A stretch of DNA of 14,792 bases from an uncultured Fibrobacter sp. (lineage in GTDB: Bacteria; Fibrobacterota; Fibrobacteria; Fibrobacterales; Fibrobacteraceae). Under the pieces are notes generated by a model. It worked only from the letters and a program-made list of their open reading frames with translations. It was not told the origin of the DNA and did not search any database. A program made the position numbers and the translations under genes. Shown here one piece after another: positions 6,001 through 13,000 of the stretch; the stretch's first letter is position 1; each line of letters opens with the position of its first letter. The stretch is taken from positions 1-14,792 of the forward strand of contig CALATK010000005.1 in NCBI GenBank assembly GCA_937891805.1, read 5' to 3'.

Positions 6001-9000
6001 ATGAAAAAAATTGCGTTTTTCAGCCTCCTATTGGTAGTTTTTTCCTGCGGAAAAACAGTTTCTTTGCCTTTCAACACGCCCGTTTTCACCCATATTGAGC
6101 CTGGAGATGTTTTAAACATAGAAAACTACCCTTCCCAATGGGGTTACAGCCGAATTATTCTCGGAATTCAAGCCTCTGGAGTATCCACACTGGAGGGAGC
6201 ATTGGGCAGGGAGACCTGCCAGTACCCCATAACCGGTTACTATCAGCAACTGTTTTTCAAATACGACGGAAACCCAATAATCCTCAATTACCTTGGAAAC
6301 AAGGCGGTGGACCTGACCTTGCAATGGTGGTTGGACTATTCAATGGAGGAAAGTTTTTGCGAGGAACCCTATGTCAGTGCAACGCAGTTGACAAACTTTA
6401 GAAAATCAGTAGATTCATTATTTTTGGCGTATACTGACTTGGGCCCGATAAATACTGTTTCAAGTTTTGAAACCGCAAATCAGTTATTGAAGGCATCTGA
6501 CTACCCAAACTGGATGCACAACCTCATTATGGTCCAGATTGAGCCCATGGATGGTCAACCACTGAATGGGTATGTCTATGTGGGTGGGGAGACTTTGAAG
6601 ATAATGGGCTACTCAGCGACAGTTCCCCTAAGCAAGCGTTCTTTTCTGCCTGCCGCATTTCAGGTCTCGTTCCCCATAAAGCGAAAGTTTAGGGTAAGGT
6701 GGTGGGCAGAGTATCGAACGCCACAAGATGTTCCTGTTCAAATGCATGAAACCCGGGATGGGAACGGCGATTCCATTTTCTGCGAATATGAATTTACTGT
6801 AGCGAAAAGAAAGAAGCTGACCCTAAAATACTCATCGAATGACTTTGCAGACGGACTTCCTCCTAGATATACTGCAAGATCTCTTCTGGAAGGGGTTGCC
6901 CTGAGTCAGGCAGAAAGCGCGTTGCGTGTCGGAACCATTTATGACATCCAGGCCAAACCTGTTCCAGGGAAAAAAATCACGCTGGCCATTCCGCTTGAAA
7001 CTAACGGGAAAATCGAATCTCGCAATGTTGCCATATTTCATGAGCATGGAGGCGCCATAGAGGAAATTCCTATTGACAGCATTGCGAACGGGTTCATCTA
7101 TTTTAAGACGGATTCATTCAGTTCTTTTTGGGGAAAAATTATAGAACCCATTGGGGATATGCTTGTTGATGTCCACACAACACCATGGGGCGTTGCAACT
7201 GTAGTCGGTTGGGTGTCCGAAGGGACTCAATATATGAACGACAAGTTGGAGGACTTTTTCAGATGGGTTGAAAATGGCGTTTGCAACTTGTTTGACCCGC
7301 AGACCTGGAAAAATCTTTTTTCTTCCGACTTGGATGGTTCAATGACAGACGACTATAGTTTGTACGAAGGACGAATGCCGGTGAAAGAGAATCTGAGTTA
7401 CATTCCCTATCAGAGGGCCCTTATTGACTCTATGGCGAAAATAGACCTCCACCAAATAAACGACAATATGGTTGACTCCCAGCGTTTACAAATAACAAAA
7501 CGCAATTTGGATGTCATACTTTTCGAAATGATAAGCAGGAAAATGGGTTATGCTAGCACCAGTCGCTTCAGTGTAGACAACTTGGCAAACCTGGTCGATA
7601 ACGAAAATCCCCAATATATGAAGAACTATATGGCACTTTCAACCAAATTGACCAAGTATGCCATCGAAATGACCGAAATGGCAGAAGCCTGCTATGGGGC
7701 GTTGAATTCAAACACCCTGTCCAATTTTCTCAGCGAATCGAAGAAACTGTTTTCAGGACACTCCTCCGGGGAACAGGTCTGTAAGGACTTGTTTGAAAGT
7801 TTCGGGGTGACCGAACATAGTTTCAATGTGGCGAACTGCACGACAGACGGAATAAAGATGCTGACCCAGTACATAAACGACGGTTCCACCATCTCCGCTT
7901 TTATAAGGGAACGGGACGACCTTGTCCTTGCCACCACGGATGTCCTTGCCCGAGTGGCCCTGCTGGCTTATTACGACAAGCCGATGCGGGAATCGCTGAA
8001 AACATGGTTCAACCAGACCTACAAGAGCCTGTCCGCCATGATGGAACTGATGGGGCCGCTGATGTTGTATAACAATATGGCTATCAAGGCGGAAGCGGCC
8101 ATGGCCTTGTATGAATATGTCTATTGGGGTACGACTACCCATTTTGAAAGGTTCAAGACTGGTGTTGAAATCCACTATGGCGAAAACGGAGGATTTTCCG
8201 AGGGGATGGGATATCTGCAATACGTCAACGAGGATGTCCCCTACCTCATGGTGGCATTAAAAAAAGCCTTTTGGCAAAATGGACGGATTATCGACTTGCC
8301 CGACAAGTTCTACAAGTCTGCTTATTACCTAAAACAGATGTCTAGAAACATCCGCTGGACACATCGCCATGATACGCGAGATTCAAGTATCCTGATTCCG
8401 ATGGAAATAGACGACGGGTGCACCTATACACCGGACTTCTCAGTCTGGGGAACATTGACGGGAGATGATTCCTTCTTCAAACTGGCAAGAAATTACCCCA
8501 TAGATGCTGTTAAAGCAGGTAATCCTATTTCTGATTCGCCACTACTCGTTTTAGGATTACCTGACCATGGGGTAGATTTGGAAAACGACAATTCGAACAA
8601 TAGCAACCCGTTGTCTGGAGCGTTCATGGATGGGGCGGCAATAATCAACTACCACGAGGGCGGCGACAATTATACGATTACGCTGGTTGGGGAAAGCGGA
8701 GACCTTTGGGCAAACGGACAGGCACACGACCAGCAGGATAACGTGAGTTTTACCCTGTCTTCGACTAGGGACGGGCATATCGTTCGCGATTTGGGCTATT
8801 CCGGCTTTGGTGACGACTCCAAGACAAGGGGATACAAAAATCACAATGTGTTGATGCGTCCCGAGTATTCGGAATGGACAGATGGTTCAGGAAACAAATC
8901 TTTGACTTACCAAGATCTATCCAATTGGGCAAAGAAGTATTCCCATGAAAATACGGGATATGGAACCCAGGGAATGTTCCTACTATCGTCCAATGTTCTG

Positions 9001-9795
9001 GCAAGATATGAAGTTGTCGGTGCCGGTGGTTCGGAAGCCTCCTTGGCGGATTCTGCAAAGGGGGATAATTTTCTGGGTTATACGGTCTATCAAAAAACCT
9101 TGGGAAGAGTTTTCAAGGACCCCCTGTCAAATGAATGGATAAGTGTGGACCCGTTCGAAAACTACCGCAGCATAGCATACTTCGGGAAAACGCTGTGGCT
9201 GTTCGACCAACCATCAGATGATAATCTATTGTGGGTCGTCAACGGAAGTACGGAAACTGCCGAAATACAGGGTAGCTACTTTGATGAAAAAGTTGACTTG
9301 TATATAGGAGATTATAAGGTTAACCGTCTTGATGGGTGGGAACAGATAGGAGTGCAGCAGAATGGTGAACGGGCAGACTACTCTGCAGGAAATATGGTGA
9401 TTGCCAATCGTCAGTATGTCAATCTACCTGCCTGGCGAGATGCGAGTTCGAACAATCCAGCAACCCCAATAACGATGGTTTATCCCATTGACACAATAAA
9501 AGCCTTTAGAATGGTGTCCCTGCCAGGAGTTGTGAATGTTCAATGCTTCGAAAGAATTGACGGAAACGTTAAGCAAAGGGTCGTCGTTCCTGCAAAGGGC
9601 GTATCCTACAGGATTAGGGATGTATTGCCGAATATTCCTCCATCGGATTATAGTTCCTATAACGGGATAATGTTTGCCAAGAAAATCGGGGATGGTGTAT
9701 GGGAAATAAATTTGTTGAACGATGGTAGCAAGGTGAACAAGAATTTTGTCAAGACGAAGTATTTGCCATCTCTGATGCTACTACGGGGGAGATGA
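6001..9795 (+). CDS. Large lipoprotein with heparinase II/III-like C-terminal domain
   Basis: A 1264-residue surface lipoprotein. The signal peptide ends in a lipobox, VFSC, with Cys16 lipidated. Residues about 17-325 are strand-rich and unrecognised. About 325-380 resemble a small beta domain common in surface proteins (IPLETNGKIESRNVAIF to FKTDSFSSFW). About 450-830 are mainly helical and fit an (alpha/alpha)-toroid: GGFSEGMGYLQY at 730-741 matches the 'dGsf.EG.gY' motif of heparinase-type lyases, with Tyr738 at the catalytic tyrosine position. About 880-1110 form the following beta-sandwich: QAHDQQDNVSFTL (907-919) matches 'GHeh.DnlSFtL', and KNHNVLM carries His948 in the conserved 'HNt' position. 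Such enzymes cleave uronate-containing polysaccharides by beta-elimination. The N-terminal extension makes it far longer than usual. The last ~46 residues are repeated downstream. It overlaps or abuts the next lipoprotein start. Confidence 0.8.
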   Translation: MKKIAFFSLLLVVFSCGKTVSLPFNTPVFTHIEPGDVLNIENYPSQWGYSRIILGIQASGVSTLEGALGRETCQYPITGYYQQLFFKYDGNPIILNYLGNKAVDLTLQWWLDYSMEESFCEEPYVSATQLTNFRKSVDSLFLAYTDLGPINTVSSFETANQLLKASDYPNWMHNLIMVQIEPMDGQPLNGYVYVGGETLKIMGYSATVPLSKRSFLPAAFQVSFPIKRKFRVRWWAEYRTPQDVPVQMHETRDGNGDSIFCEYEFTVAKRKKLTLKYSSNDFADGLPPRYTARSLLEGVALSQAESALRVGTIYDIQAKPVPGKKITLAIPLETNGKIESRNVAIFHEHGGAIEEIPIDSIANGFIYFKTDSFSSFWGKIIEPIGDMLVDVHTTPWGVATVVGWVSEGTQYMNDKLEDFFRWVENGVCNLFDPQTWKNLFSSDLDGSMTDDYSLYEGRMPVKENLSYIPYQRALIDSMAKIDLHQINDNMVDSQRLQITKRNLDVILFEMISRKMGYASTSRFSVDNLANLVDNENPQYMKNYMALSTKLTKYAIEMTEMAEACYGALNSNTLSNFLSESKKLFSGHSSGEQVCKDLFESFGVTEHSFNVANCTTDGIKMLTQYINDGSTISAFIRERDDLVLATTDVLARVALLAYYDKPMRESLKTWFNQTYKSLSAMMELMGPLMLYNNMAIKAEAAMALYEYVYWGTTTHFERFKTGVEIHYGENGGFSEGMGYLQYVNEDVPYLMVALKKAFWQNGRIIDLPDKFYKSAYYLKQMSRNIRWTHRHDTRDSSILIPMEIDDGCTYTPDFSVWGTLTGDDSFFKLARNYPIDAVKAGNPISDSPLLVLGLPDHGVDLENDNSNNSNPLSGAFMDGAAIINYHEGGDNYTITLVGESGDLWANGQAHDQQDNVSFTLSSTRDGHIVRDLGYSGFGDDSKTRGYKNHNVLMRPEYSEWTDGSGNKSLTYQDLSNWAKKYSHENTGYGTQGMFLLSSNVLARYEVVGAGGSEASLADSAKGDNFLGYTVYQKTLGRVFKDPLSNEWISVDPFENYRSIAYFGKTLWLFDQPSDDNLLWVVNGSTETAEIQGSYFDEKVDLYIGDYKVNRLDGWEQIGVQQNGERADYSAGNMVIANRQYVNLPAWRDASSNNPATPITMVYPIDTIKAFRMVSLPGVVNVQCFERIDGNVKQRVVVPAKGVSYRIRDVLPNIPPSDYSSYNGIMFAKKIGDGVWEINLLNDGSKVNKNFVKTKYLPSLMLLRGR

Positions 9796-9802
9796 ATATG
9801 CG
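9654..9802 (+). repeat. Repeat copy R1: 3' end of the heparinase-like gene
   Basis: This is the intact copy. Positions 9726-9802 are identical (77 bp) to 10356-10432, and 9654-9776 match 11007-11129 at 116 of 123 positions. It spans the end of the large gene, the stop at 9793-9795 and the ribosome-binding site and start of the first small lipoprotein. Confidence 0.95.
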
Positions 9803-10340
9803 GCTAGTTGGAATTGTCCTTTTGTTCTTTTTACTTACATCGTGTGATTGTCCACATTGTGGTCATATGCCAAACCCATATCATTATCACTGCGCAGCAA
9901 ATGGAGAATCTTATGTTAGTTTTTACGAATACGAGGGGTGCCCTTCTTTTCAGGACTCTATCCGTGAGGTTTATAAAGATTTATGGGATTCTCGGAAGGA
10001 GGTTGATTGTCAATTTGAACGGTTCTCGTATTACGGCTATTATGTTTCAGACAGTGGACACTTTAATTTGCGTATTTATCTTTTTAGTAACGATAGTGTT
10101 AATGTAGATACTACCCTCATTTATCTTCGCAGGGGCTCGGAAGAACAATGGTACCATAATGTTCTAAATCAGGAATATACAGGTAAAATGATTACTTCTG
10201 GAGAAATTTATCTTATAACATATGATTTTTCCGATACAATTTTAGACACTATATATTCGGACGAGGATTGTCGTGGAACATCAACAATTCCCTTTATAGA
10301 AGATATCATCAAAAACATAACAATCTTAGCCAAATATTGA
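9798..10340 (+). CDS. Small Cys/His-rich lipoprotein 1
   Basis: A 180-residue lipoprotein of unknown family. The signal MRLVGIVLLFFLLTSC ends in lipobox LTSC, with Cys16 lipidated. The mature N-terminus CDCPHCGHMPNPYHYHC (16-32) is packed with cysteine and histidine and may bind metal. The rest is rich in Tyr, Ser and acidic residues, with two or three further cysteines, and is probably a small beta-rich domain. The ATG at 9798 is chosen because the GGAG at 9788-9791 is six bases upstream; the ATG at 9792 overlaps the previous stop as ATGA but has no spacing to the ribosome-binding site. Either way it is tightly coupled to the large lipoprotein. It is AT-rich. The start of lipoprotein 2 is closely related in DNA and protein (MR.VGI.LLF), and CxxNGxxY appears in both after about 30 residues, so they are diverged paralogues. 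Confidence 0.75.
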   Translation: MRLVGIVLLFFLLTSCDCPHCGHMPNPYHYHCAANGESYVSFYEYEGCPSFQDSIREVYKDLWDSRKEVDCQFERFSYYGYYVSDSGHFNLRIYLFSNDSVNVDTTLIYLRRGSEEQWYHNVLNQEYTGKMITSGEIYLITYDFSDTILDTIYSDEDCRGTSTIPFIEDIIKNITILAKY

Positions 10341-10355
10341 AGTTGAAATGTTGGT

Positions 10356-10432
10356 TAGCAAGGTGAACAAGAATTTTGTCAAGACGAAGTATTTGCCATC
10401 TCTGATGCTACTACGGGGGAGATGAATATGCG
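10356..10432 (+). repeat. Repeat copy R2: fragment of the heparinase-like gene end plus lipoprotein start
   Basis: These 77 bp are identical to 9726-9802, exactly 630 bp apart. Identity begins abruptly at 10356, inside the last codons of the large gene, and becomes partial after 10432, where the two lipoprotein signal sequences still agree at 24 of 30 bases. R2 supplies the ribosome-binding site and start of lipoprotein 2 and has no start codon of its own for the gene fragment. Confidence 0.95.
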
Positions 10433-10994
10433 AATGGTTGGAATTATTCTTTTGTTCTTGATTTCTTTTCTTGCTACAATAGGTTGTCAAGAGTACGCTC
10501 CTCTTGACGCTGGGAGGTGTAAAATAAATGGAATTACATATTGGGATTTGGACTGTTATGACCCATACTGTAGTGAAGAAGGTATAGTGTCATATTATAA
10601 AAGGAAATGGTCATCTGATAGCATCGCTGCTTATATTTCCCAAAAAAGATGTGAATCGGAAAATGCCGACTATAGATTTACATTTAATACTCTAACGGGA
10701 TTTTTTGAATTGACCCTTTACGGGCAGAAGGAACAATTAGGTGCTTATTGCGACATTCAACGTGGAACGCAATGGGAATATGATTCGGCAGGACATCTTT
10801 TTAATACTAGTCGGGATTTTTATTCTGATTCTACGGTTGTCTTTTTCCAAAATTATGTAGATACGAACAAATTCTTTTGCAAGAACCTGACGGAAGAACC
10901 AATAGACCTTTTAGTTCAGGATTCTTCATGTGATAAAGTTTTTCTTGAAAAAATGGATGAATTCTTTAGACATCCCTGTGCAGATGGTCAGTAA
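10428..10994 (+). CDS. Small lipoprotein 2, diverged paralogue of lipoprotein 1
   Basis: A 188-residue lipoprotein of unknown family. MRMVGIILLFLISFLATIGC ends in a slightly atypical lipobox (TIGC, Cys20). The mature protein has many Tyr, Asp, Glu and Cys residues; CKINGITYWDLDCYDPYC (31-48) corresponds to CAANGESYVSFYEYEGC of lipoprotein 1, followed in both by a Y...W.S segment. The Cys/His cluster at the lipoprotein 1 N-terminus is missing. The start at 10428 is chosen on the same grounds as its paralogue: GGAG lies six bases upstream, while the ATG at 10422 lies against it. It sits between repeat copies R2 and R3, as one unit of a cassette-like array. It may be a surface accessory or an immunity-like partner of the large lipoprotein, but no sequence motif proves either. 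Confidence 0.72.
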   Translation: MRMVGIILLFLISFLATIGCQEYAPLDAGRCKINGITYWDLDCYDPYCSEEGIVSYYKRKWSSDSIAAYISQKRCESENADYRFTFNTLTGFFELTLYGQKEQLGAYCDIQRGTQWEYDSAGHLFNTSRDFYSDSTVVFFQNYVDTNKFFCKNLTEEPIDLLVQDSSCDKVFLEKMDEFFRHPCADGQ

Positions 10995-11006
10995 CAAAAG
11001 AGCATA

Positions 11007-11139
11007 TTCCTATAACGGGATAATGTTCGCCAAGAAAATAGGTGATGGTGCGTGGGAAATAAATTTGTTGAACGATGGTAGCAAGGTGAACAAAAATTTT
11101 GTCAAGACGAAATATTTGCCATCTCTGATACCAGAATAA
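11007..11139 (+). pseudogene. Repeat copy R3: orphan 3' end of a heparinase-like gene
   Basis: Positions 11007-11129 match 9654-9776 of the large gene at 116 of 123 bases. Translated, SYNGIMFAKKIGDG to KYLPSL is kept with one change (Val to Ala), then the sequence diverges: PSLIPE and a stop at 11137-11139, instead of PSLMLLRGR. Five of the six changed codons are synonymous, so this copy diverged while it was still part of a working gene. No start codon or ribosome-binding site gives it its own translation. It probably marks the original, or an imported allelic, end of the large gene. Confidence 0.85.
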
Positions 11140-11159
11140 AAAATTCTATCTTTACGCAC

Positions 11160-12089
11160 ATGCGCACCATCGCCATAACGCTCCTGCTTGCATCCCTTTC
11201 CTTTGCCGAAAGCCTGAGCCTCGCCCTGCCCGATTCCCTGGAACGGCTTGTTGAAAAGGCGACAGGCGAGACCATGGCACTGGACTACAAGGCAGCCCTG
11301 AACACGGCACAGTCCCTCAAGGCAAAAGACGAAGGGGCGGGCTGCGTCATCGAAAGCATTGTGCGGATAAGCATGTACGACGACCTAGGCGACACGGCGG
11401 CCCTTTTCAAGGCAGGCGAGAGCCTGGAAAAATGCAAGGCCCAGGGCCTGTGGCAAGGGCTCCAGATGTTCGAACTGGGCTTTGCGCAAAGCGAGACGGG
11501 GCATTCCATCAAGGGCGCCATGAAAACCCGCTCCGCCGCCAAGATGTTCGAGGATTCCAAGGAACTGGACCCACAGGCGTTCTACGCCATCTACGCCTAC
11601 TATGTAGATCAAAGTTTCAGCTGGCTTCCCTTCAAGTCTGACAACCGGAGCCACTACCTCACGGTGCTGGACAGCGCCTCCAAGGTCTCCAAGCGGTTCT
11701 GGCCCCTGTTCCTTGCGCCGCTTATCTGGATGCACTACGACAAGGAAGACTTCGAGACGGGGCTGAAACTTTCGGAGCGCGGCCTGAAGAAGGCGCCCTC
11801 CCACCCGGTGATGCTCCAGATCAAGGCCGACATGCTCTACCGCCTCAAGCGCTATGACGAGGCCGCCAAGATTTACGAACAGAGTGCCGAAAACTACCTC
11901 AAGCGCACCGGCAAGAGCATTCGCTACTGGTGTTCTGCGCTGAACCTGATCCGCATCTACAACGACAAGGGCGACCAGAAGGCCGCGCAGGCTTGGCGCG
12001 ACAAGCTGAAGGCGCCCGAATACAAGGCGCTTGAAAAGTGGATGCCCGGTTCCCTCATGGACGACCTGAAAAAGAGGAAACTATTATAG
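11160..12089 (+). CDS. Exported helical-repeat (TPR-like) protein
   Basis: A 309-residue periplasmic protein. The signal peptide MRTIAITLLLASLSFA is followed by ESLSLALPD. The remainder is almost entirely helical; about 198-255 contain the clearest TPR-like pairs (FETGLKLSERGLKKAPSHPV, then MLYRLKRYDEAAKIYEQSAE). There is no lipobox, membrane segment or catalytic motif. It is the first GC-rich gene after the AT-rich island and has its own strong terminator. No Shine-Dalgarno precedes the ATG; TATCTT at 11147-11152 ends seven bases before it, which would fit a leaderless message. It probably acts as a protein-interaction scaffold in the periplasm; its partner is unknown. A start further downstream would remove the signal peptide, so 11160 is favoured. 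Confidence 0.8.
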   Translation: MRTIAITLLLASLSFAESLSLALPDSLERLVEKATGETMALDYKAALNTAQSLKAKDEGAGCVIESIVRISMYDDLGDTAALFKAGESLEKCKAQGLWQGLQMFELGFAQSETGHSIKGAMKTRSAAKMFEDSKELDPQAFYAIYAYYVDQSFSWLPFKSDNRSHYLTVLDSASKVSKRFWPLFLAPLIWMHYDKEDFETGLKLSERGLKKAPSHPVMLQIKADMLYRLKRYDEAAKIYEQSAENYLKRTGKSIRYWCSALNLIRIYNDKGDQKAAQAWRDKLKAPEYKALEKWMPGSLMDDLKKRKLL

Positions 12090-12120
12090 TCATTCTGTAA
12101 ACTTTCCCCCTACTTATGTA

Positions 12121-12163
12121 AAAAAGAGCCTGTAAAGAAAATTTTCAGGCTCTTTTTGTTTTG
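12121..12163 (+). terminator. Strong rho-independent terminator
   Basis: A perfect 12-bp stem (aaaaagagcctg 12121-12132 with caggctcttttt 12146-12157) encloses a 13-base loop and runs into TTTTTGTTTTGC. It lies 32 bases after the stop of the helical-repeat gene. The A-rich 5' arm means it could also work on the other strand, but no minus-strand gene ends there. Confidence 0.92.
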
Positions 12164-12174
12164 CATCTCCGTTT

Positions 12175-12224
12175 TATACATGTACGACAGGCCTCGGTAT
12201 TAGATGTCCAGAGTCTAGGCCGAG
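12175..12224 (+). promoter_or_regulatory. Putative promoter and structured leader of the NYN-like gene
   Basis: TATACA (12175-12180) is a possible -10 without a clear -35. The expected leader of about 58 bases contains a two-part hairpin: ctcgg (12193-12197) with ccgag (12220-12224), and inside it taga (12201-12204) with tcta (12214-12217). No known riboswitch was recognised. Confidence 0.3.
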
Positions 12225-12244
12225 CGGTCATTACAGGAGAAAAT

Positions 12245-12940
12245 ATGCATCACAAACAGCCTTTCCATATCGCCTTCTACGTAGACGGTTTCACCCTCAA
12301 GAAGGTCAACACCTTTTACCGAAAGTATCATCCCTTCCATTCCACCCTGGATTTTCTGGGAATCAAGAACTGGGCCCGGGACCAGGCCCTGCGCCTTTTC
12401 GACCCGCCCAAGAAATATGCCCTGATGGACTGCCACTACTACCACCCCGACAGGGATCCGAAAAGCTACGGCTCCACCAATGACGGTATTTTCAACCTCG
12501 AGCGCGAACTGCGCTACGCCGGATTCCAAATTCACTACTCCACACGTGGGCAGGATAATTCACCGAACCTTTCCCTGATAGAAGACGCCCTGACCTTTGC
12601 CACCTACAGACACGTGGATGCCGTCATACTCCTCAGCACCCAGGGGCAGTACTCGCCCCTGCCCGACAGGCTCGGCGAAATGGGAATCCCTATGCTGCTC
12701 TTGGGCTGGAATTTCGCCTTTGAAAGGTGCAACCGGTGGGTCCACTGGAAAACGGACAGCCTCTTGCGGGATAATTCGGCCTACTATATTGCCATGGAGC
12801 ATGTGGCCAACAACAACCCGCCATCCCTCTATTCGGATGTTAGTTTATTCAAAATCAACACGCATGTGCCCAGCAAAAAAGAGACCCGCATTTACGCCCT
12901 GGACCAGCTGTTCAAGCGACCGATGAACCGGGTGTCGTAA
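12245..12940 (+). CDS. NYN/PIN-like (DUF88/LabA-type) protein with altered active site
   Basis: A 231-residue cytosolic protein. IAFYVDGFTLKKVN (9-22) is the first strand of NYN (DUF88) domains, whose motif is normally DGxN; here Thr17 replaces Asn. HVDAVILLSTQGQYSPLPDRL matches the second core strand and loop, where family members read SGDGDF; residues 131-136 here are STQGQY, so both Asp are Gln. IPMLLLGW then matches the following strand. NYN proteins are metal-dependent ribonucleases using these Asp residues, so this one is probably inactive or differently active and may only bind RNA. The C-terminal ~90 residues are extra and rich in aromatics. The ATG at 12245 is chosen because AGGAG lies six bases upstream; an earlier in-frame ATG would add unrelated residues. 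It is a single gene between a terminator and a REP-like hairpin. Confidence 0.8.
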   Translation: MHHKQPFHIAFYVDGFTLKKVNTFYRKYHPFHSTLDFLGIKNWARDQALRLFDPPKKYALMDCHYYHPDRDPKSYGSTNDGIFNLERELRYAGFQIHYSTRGQDNSPNLSLIEDALTFATYRHVDAVILLSTQGQYSPLPDRLGEMGIPMLLLGWNFAFERCNRWVHWKTDSLLRDNSAYYIAMEHVANNNPPSLYSDVSLFKINTHVPSKKETRIYALDQLFKRPMNRVS

Positions 12941-12946
12941 AAGAAA

Positions 12947-12970
12947 GATCCCCGCCTGCGCGGGGATGAC
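12947..12970 (-). terminator. REP-like GC-rich hairpin, possible terminator of the barrel gene
   Basis: Arms atccccgc (12948-12955) and gcggggat (12960-12967) are perfect with a CTGC loop, and GAC follows. On the minus strand the hairpin is followed by a T-rich CTTTCTTTT, so it could end the barrel gene transcript. The sequence resembles the GTCATCCCCGCGCAGGCGGGGAT dispersed repeat seen in many bacterial genomes (from memory), so it may also be a REP-type repeat. Confidence 0.55.
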
Positions 12971-13000
12971 ATGCTGAAGTTATGGTTGCCGGGGCGAAGA

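Larger units (their letters stand above)
5380..11145. other. AT-rich genomic island with surface-protein operon
   Basis: Base composition changes sharply at both ends. Hand counts over 60 bases give 73% G+C at 3901-3960 and 65% at 11761-11820, against 38% at 6421-6480, 43% at 9301-9360 and 37% at 10621-10680. The genes inside (secreted protein, large heparinase-like lipoprotein, two small lipoproteins, gene fragments) also use A/T-ending codons much more than their neighbours. This suggests transfer or a different selective history. No mobility gene was found, so the borders are approximate. Confidence 0.6.

Noticed and set aside
9846..9857. CPHC in lipoprotein 1 as a DsbA-type redox site
   Set aside because: CPHC is the DsbA active site, but no thioredoxin-fold sequence surrounds it, and it lies right at the lipid anchor. 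A metal cluster is more plausible.
10930..11139. A 69-codon reading frame taken as a small gene
   Set aside because: It starts inside lipoprotein 2 in another frame and only then enters the repeated tail of the large gene; no ribosome-binding site. Treated as a gene relic (R3).
5395..11155. Island-flanking direct repeats (attachment sites), comparing ttcatttatctttt with ttctatctttac
   Set aside because: The similarity is short and imperfect, and no integrase or tRNA gene is nearby.
12190..12230. tRNA-like fold before the NYN gene
   Set aside because: There is a hairpin, but no T-loop, anticodon arm or acceptor stem; more likely a structured leader.
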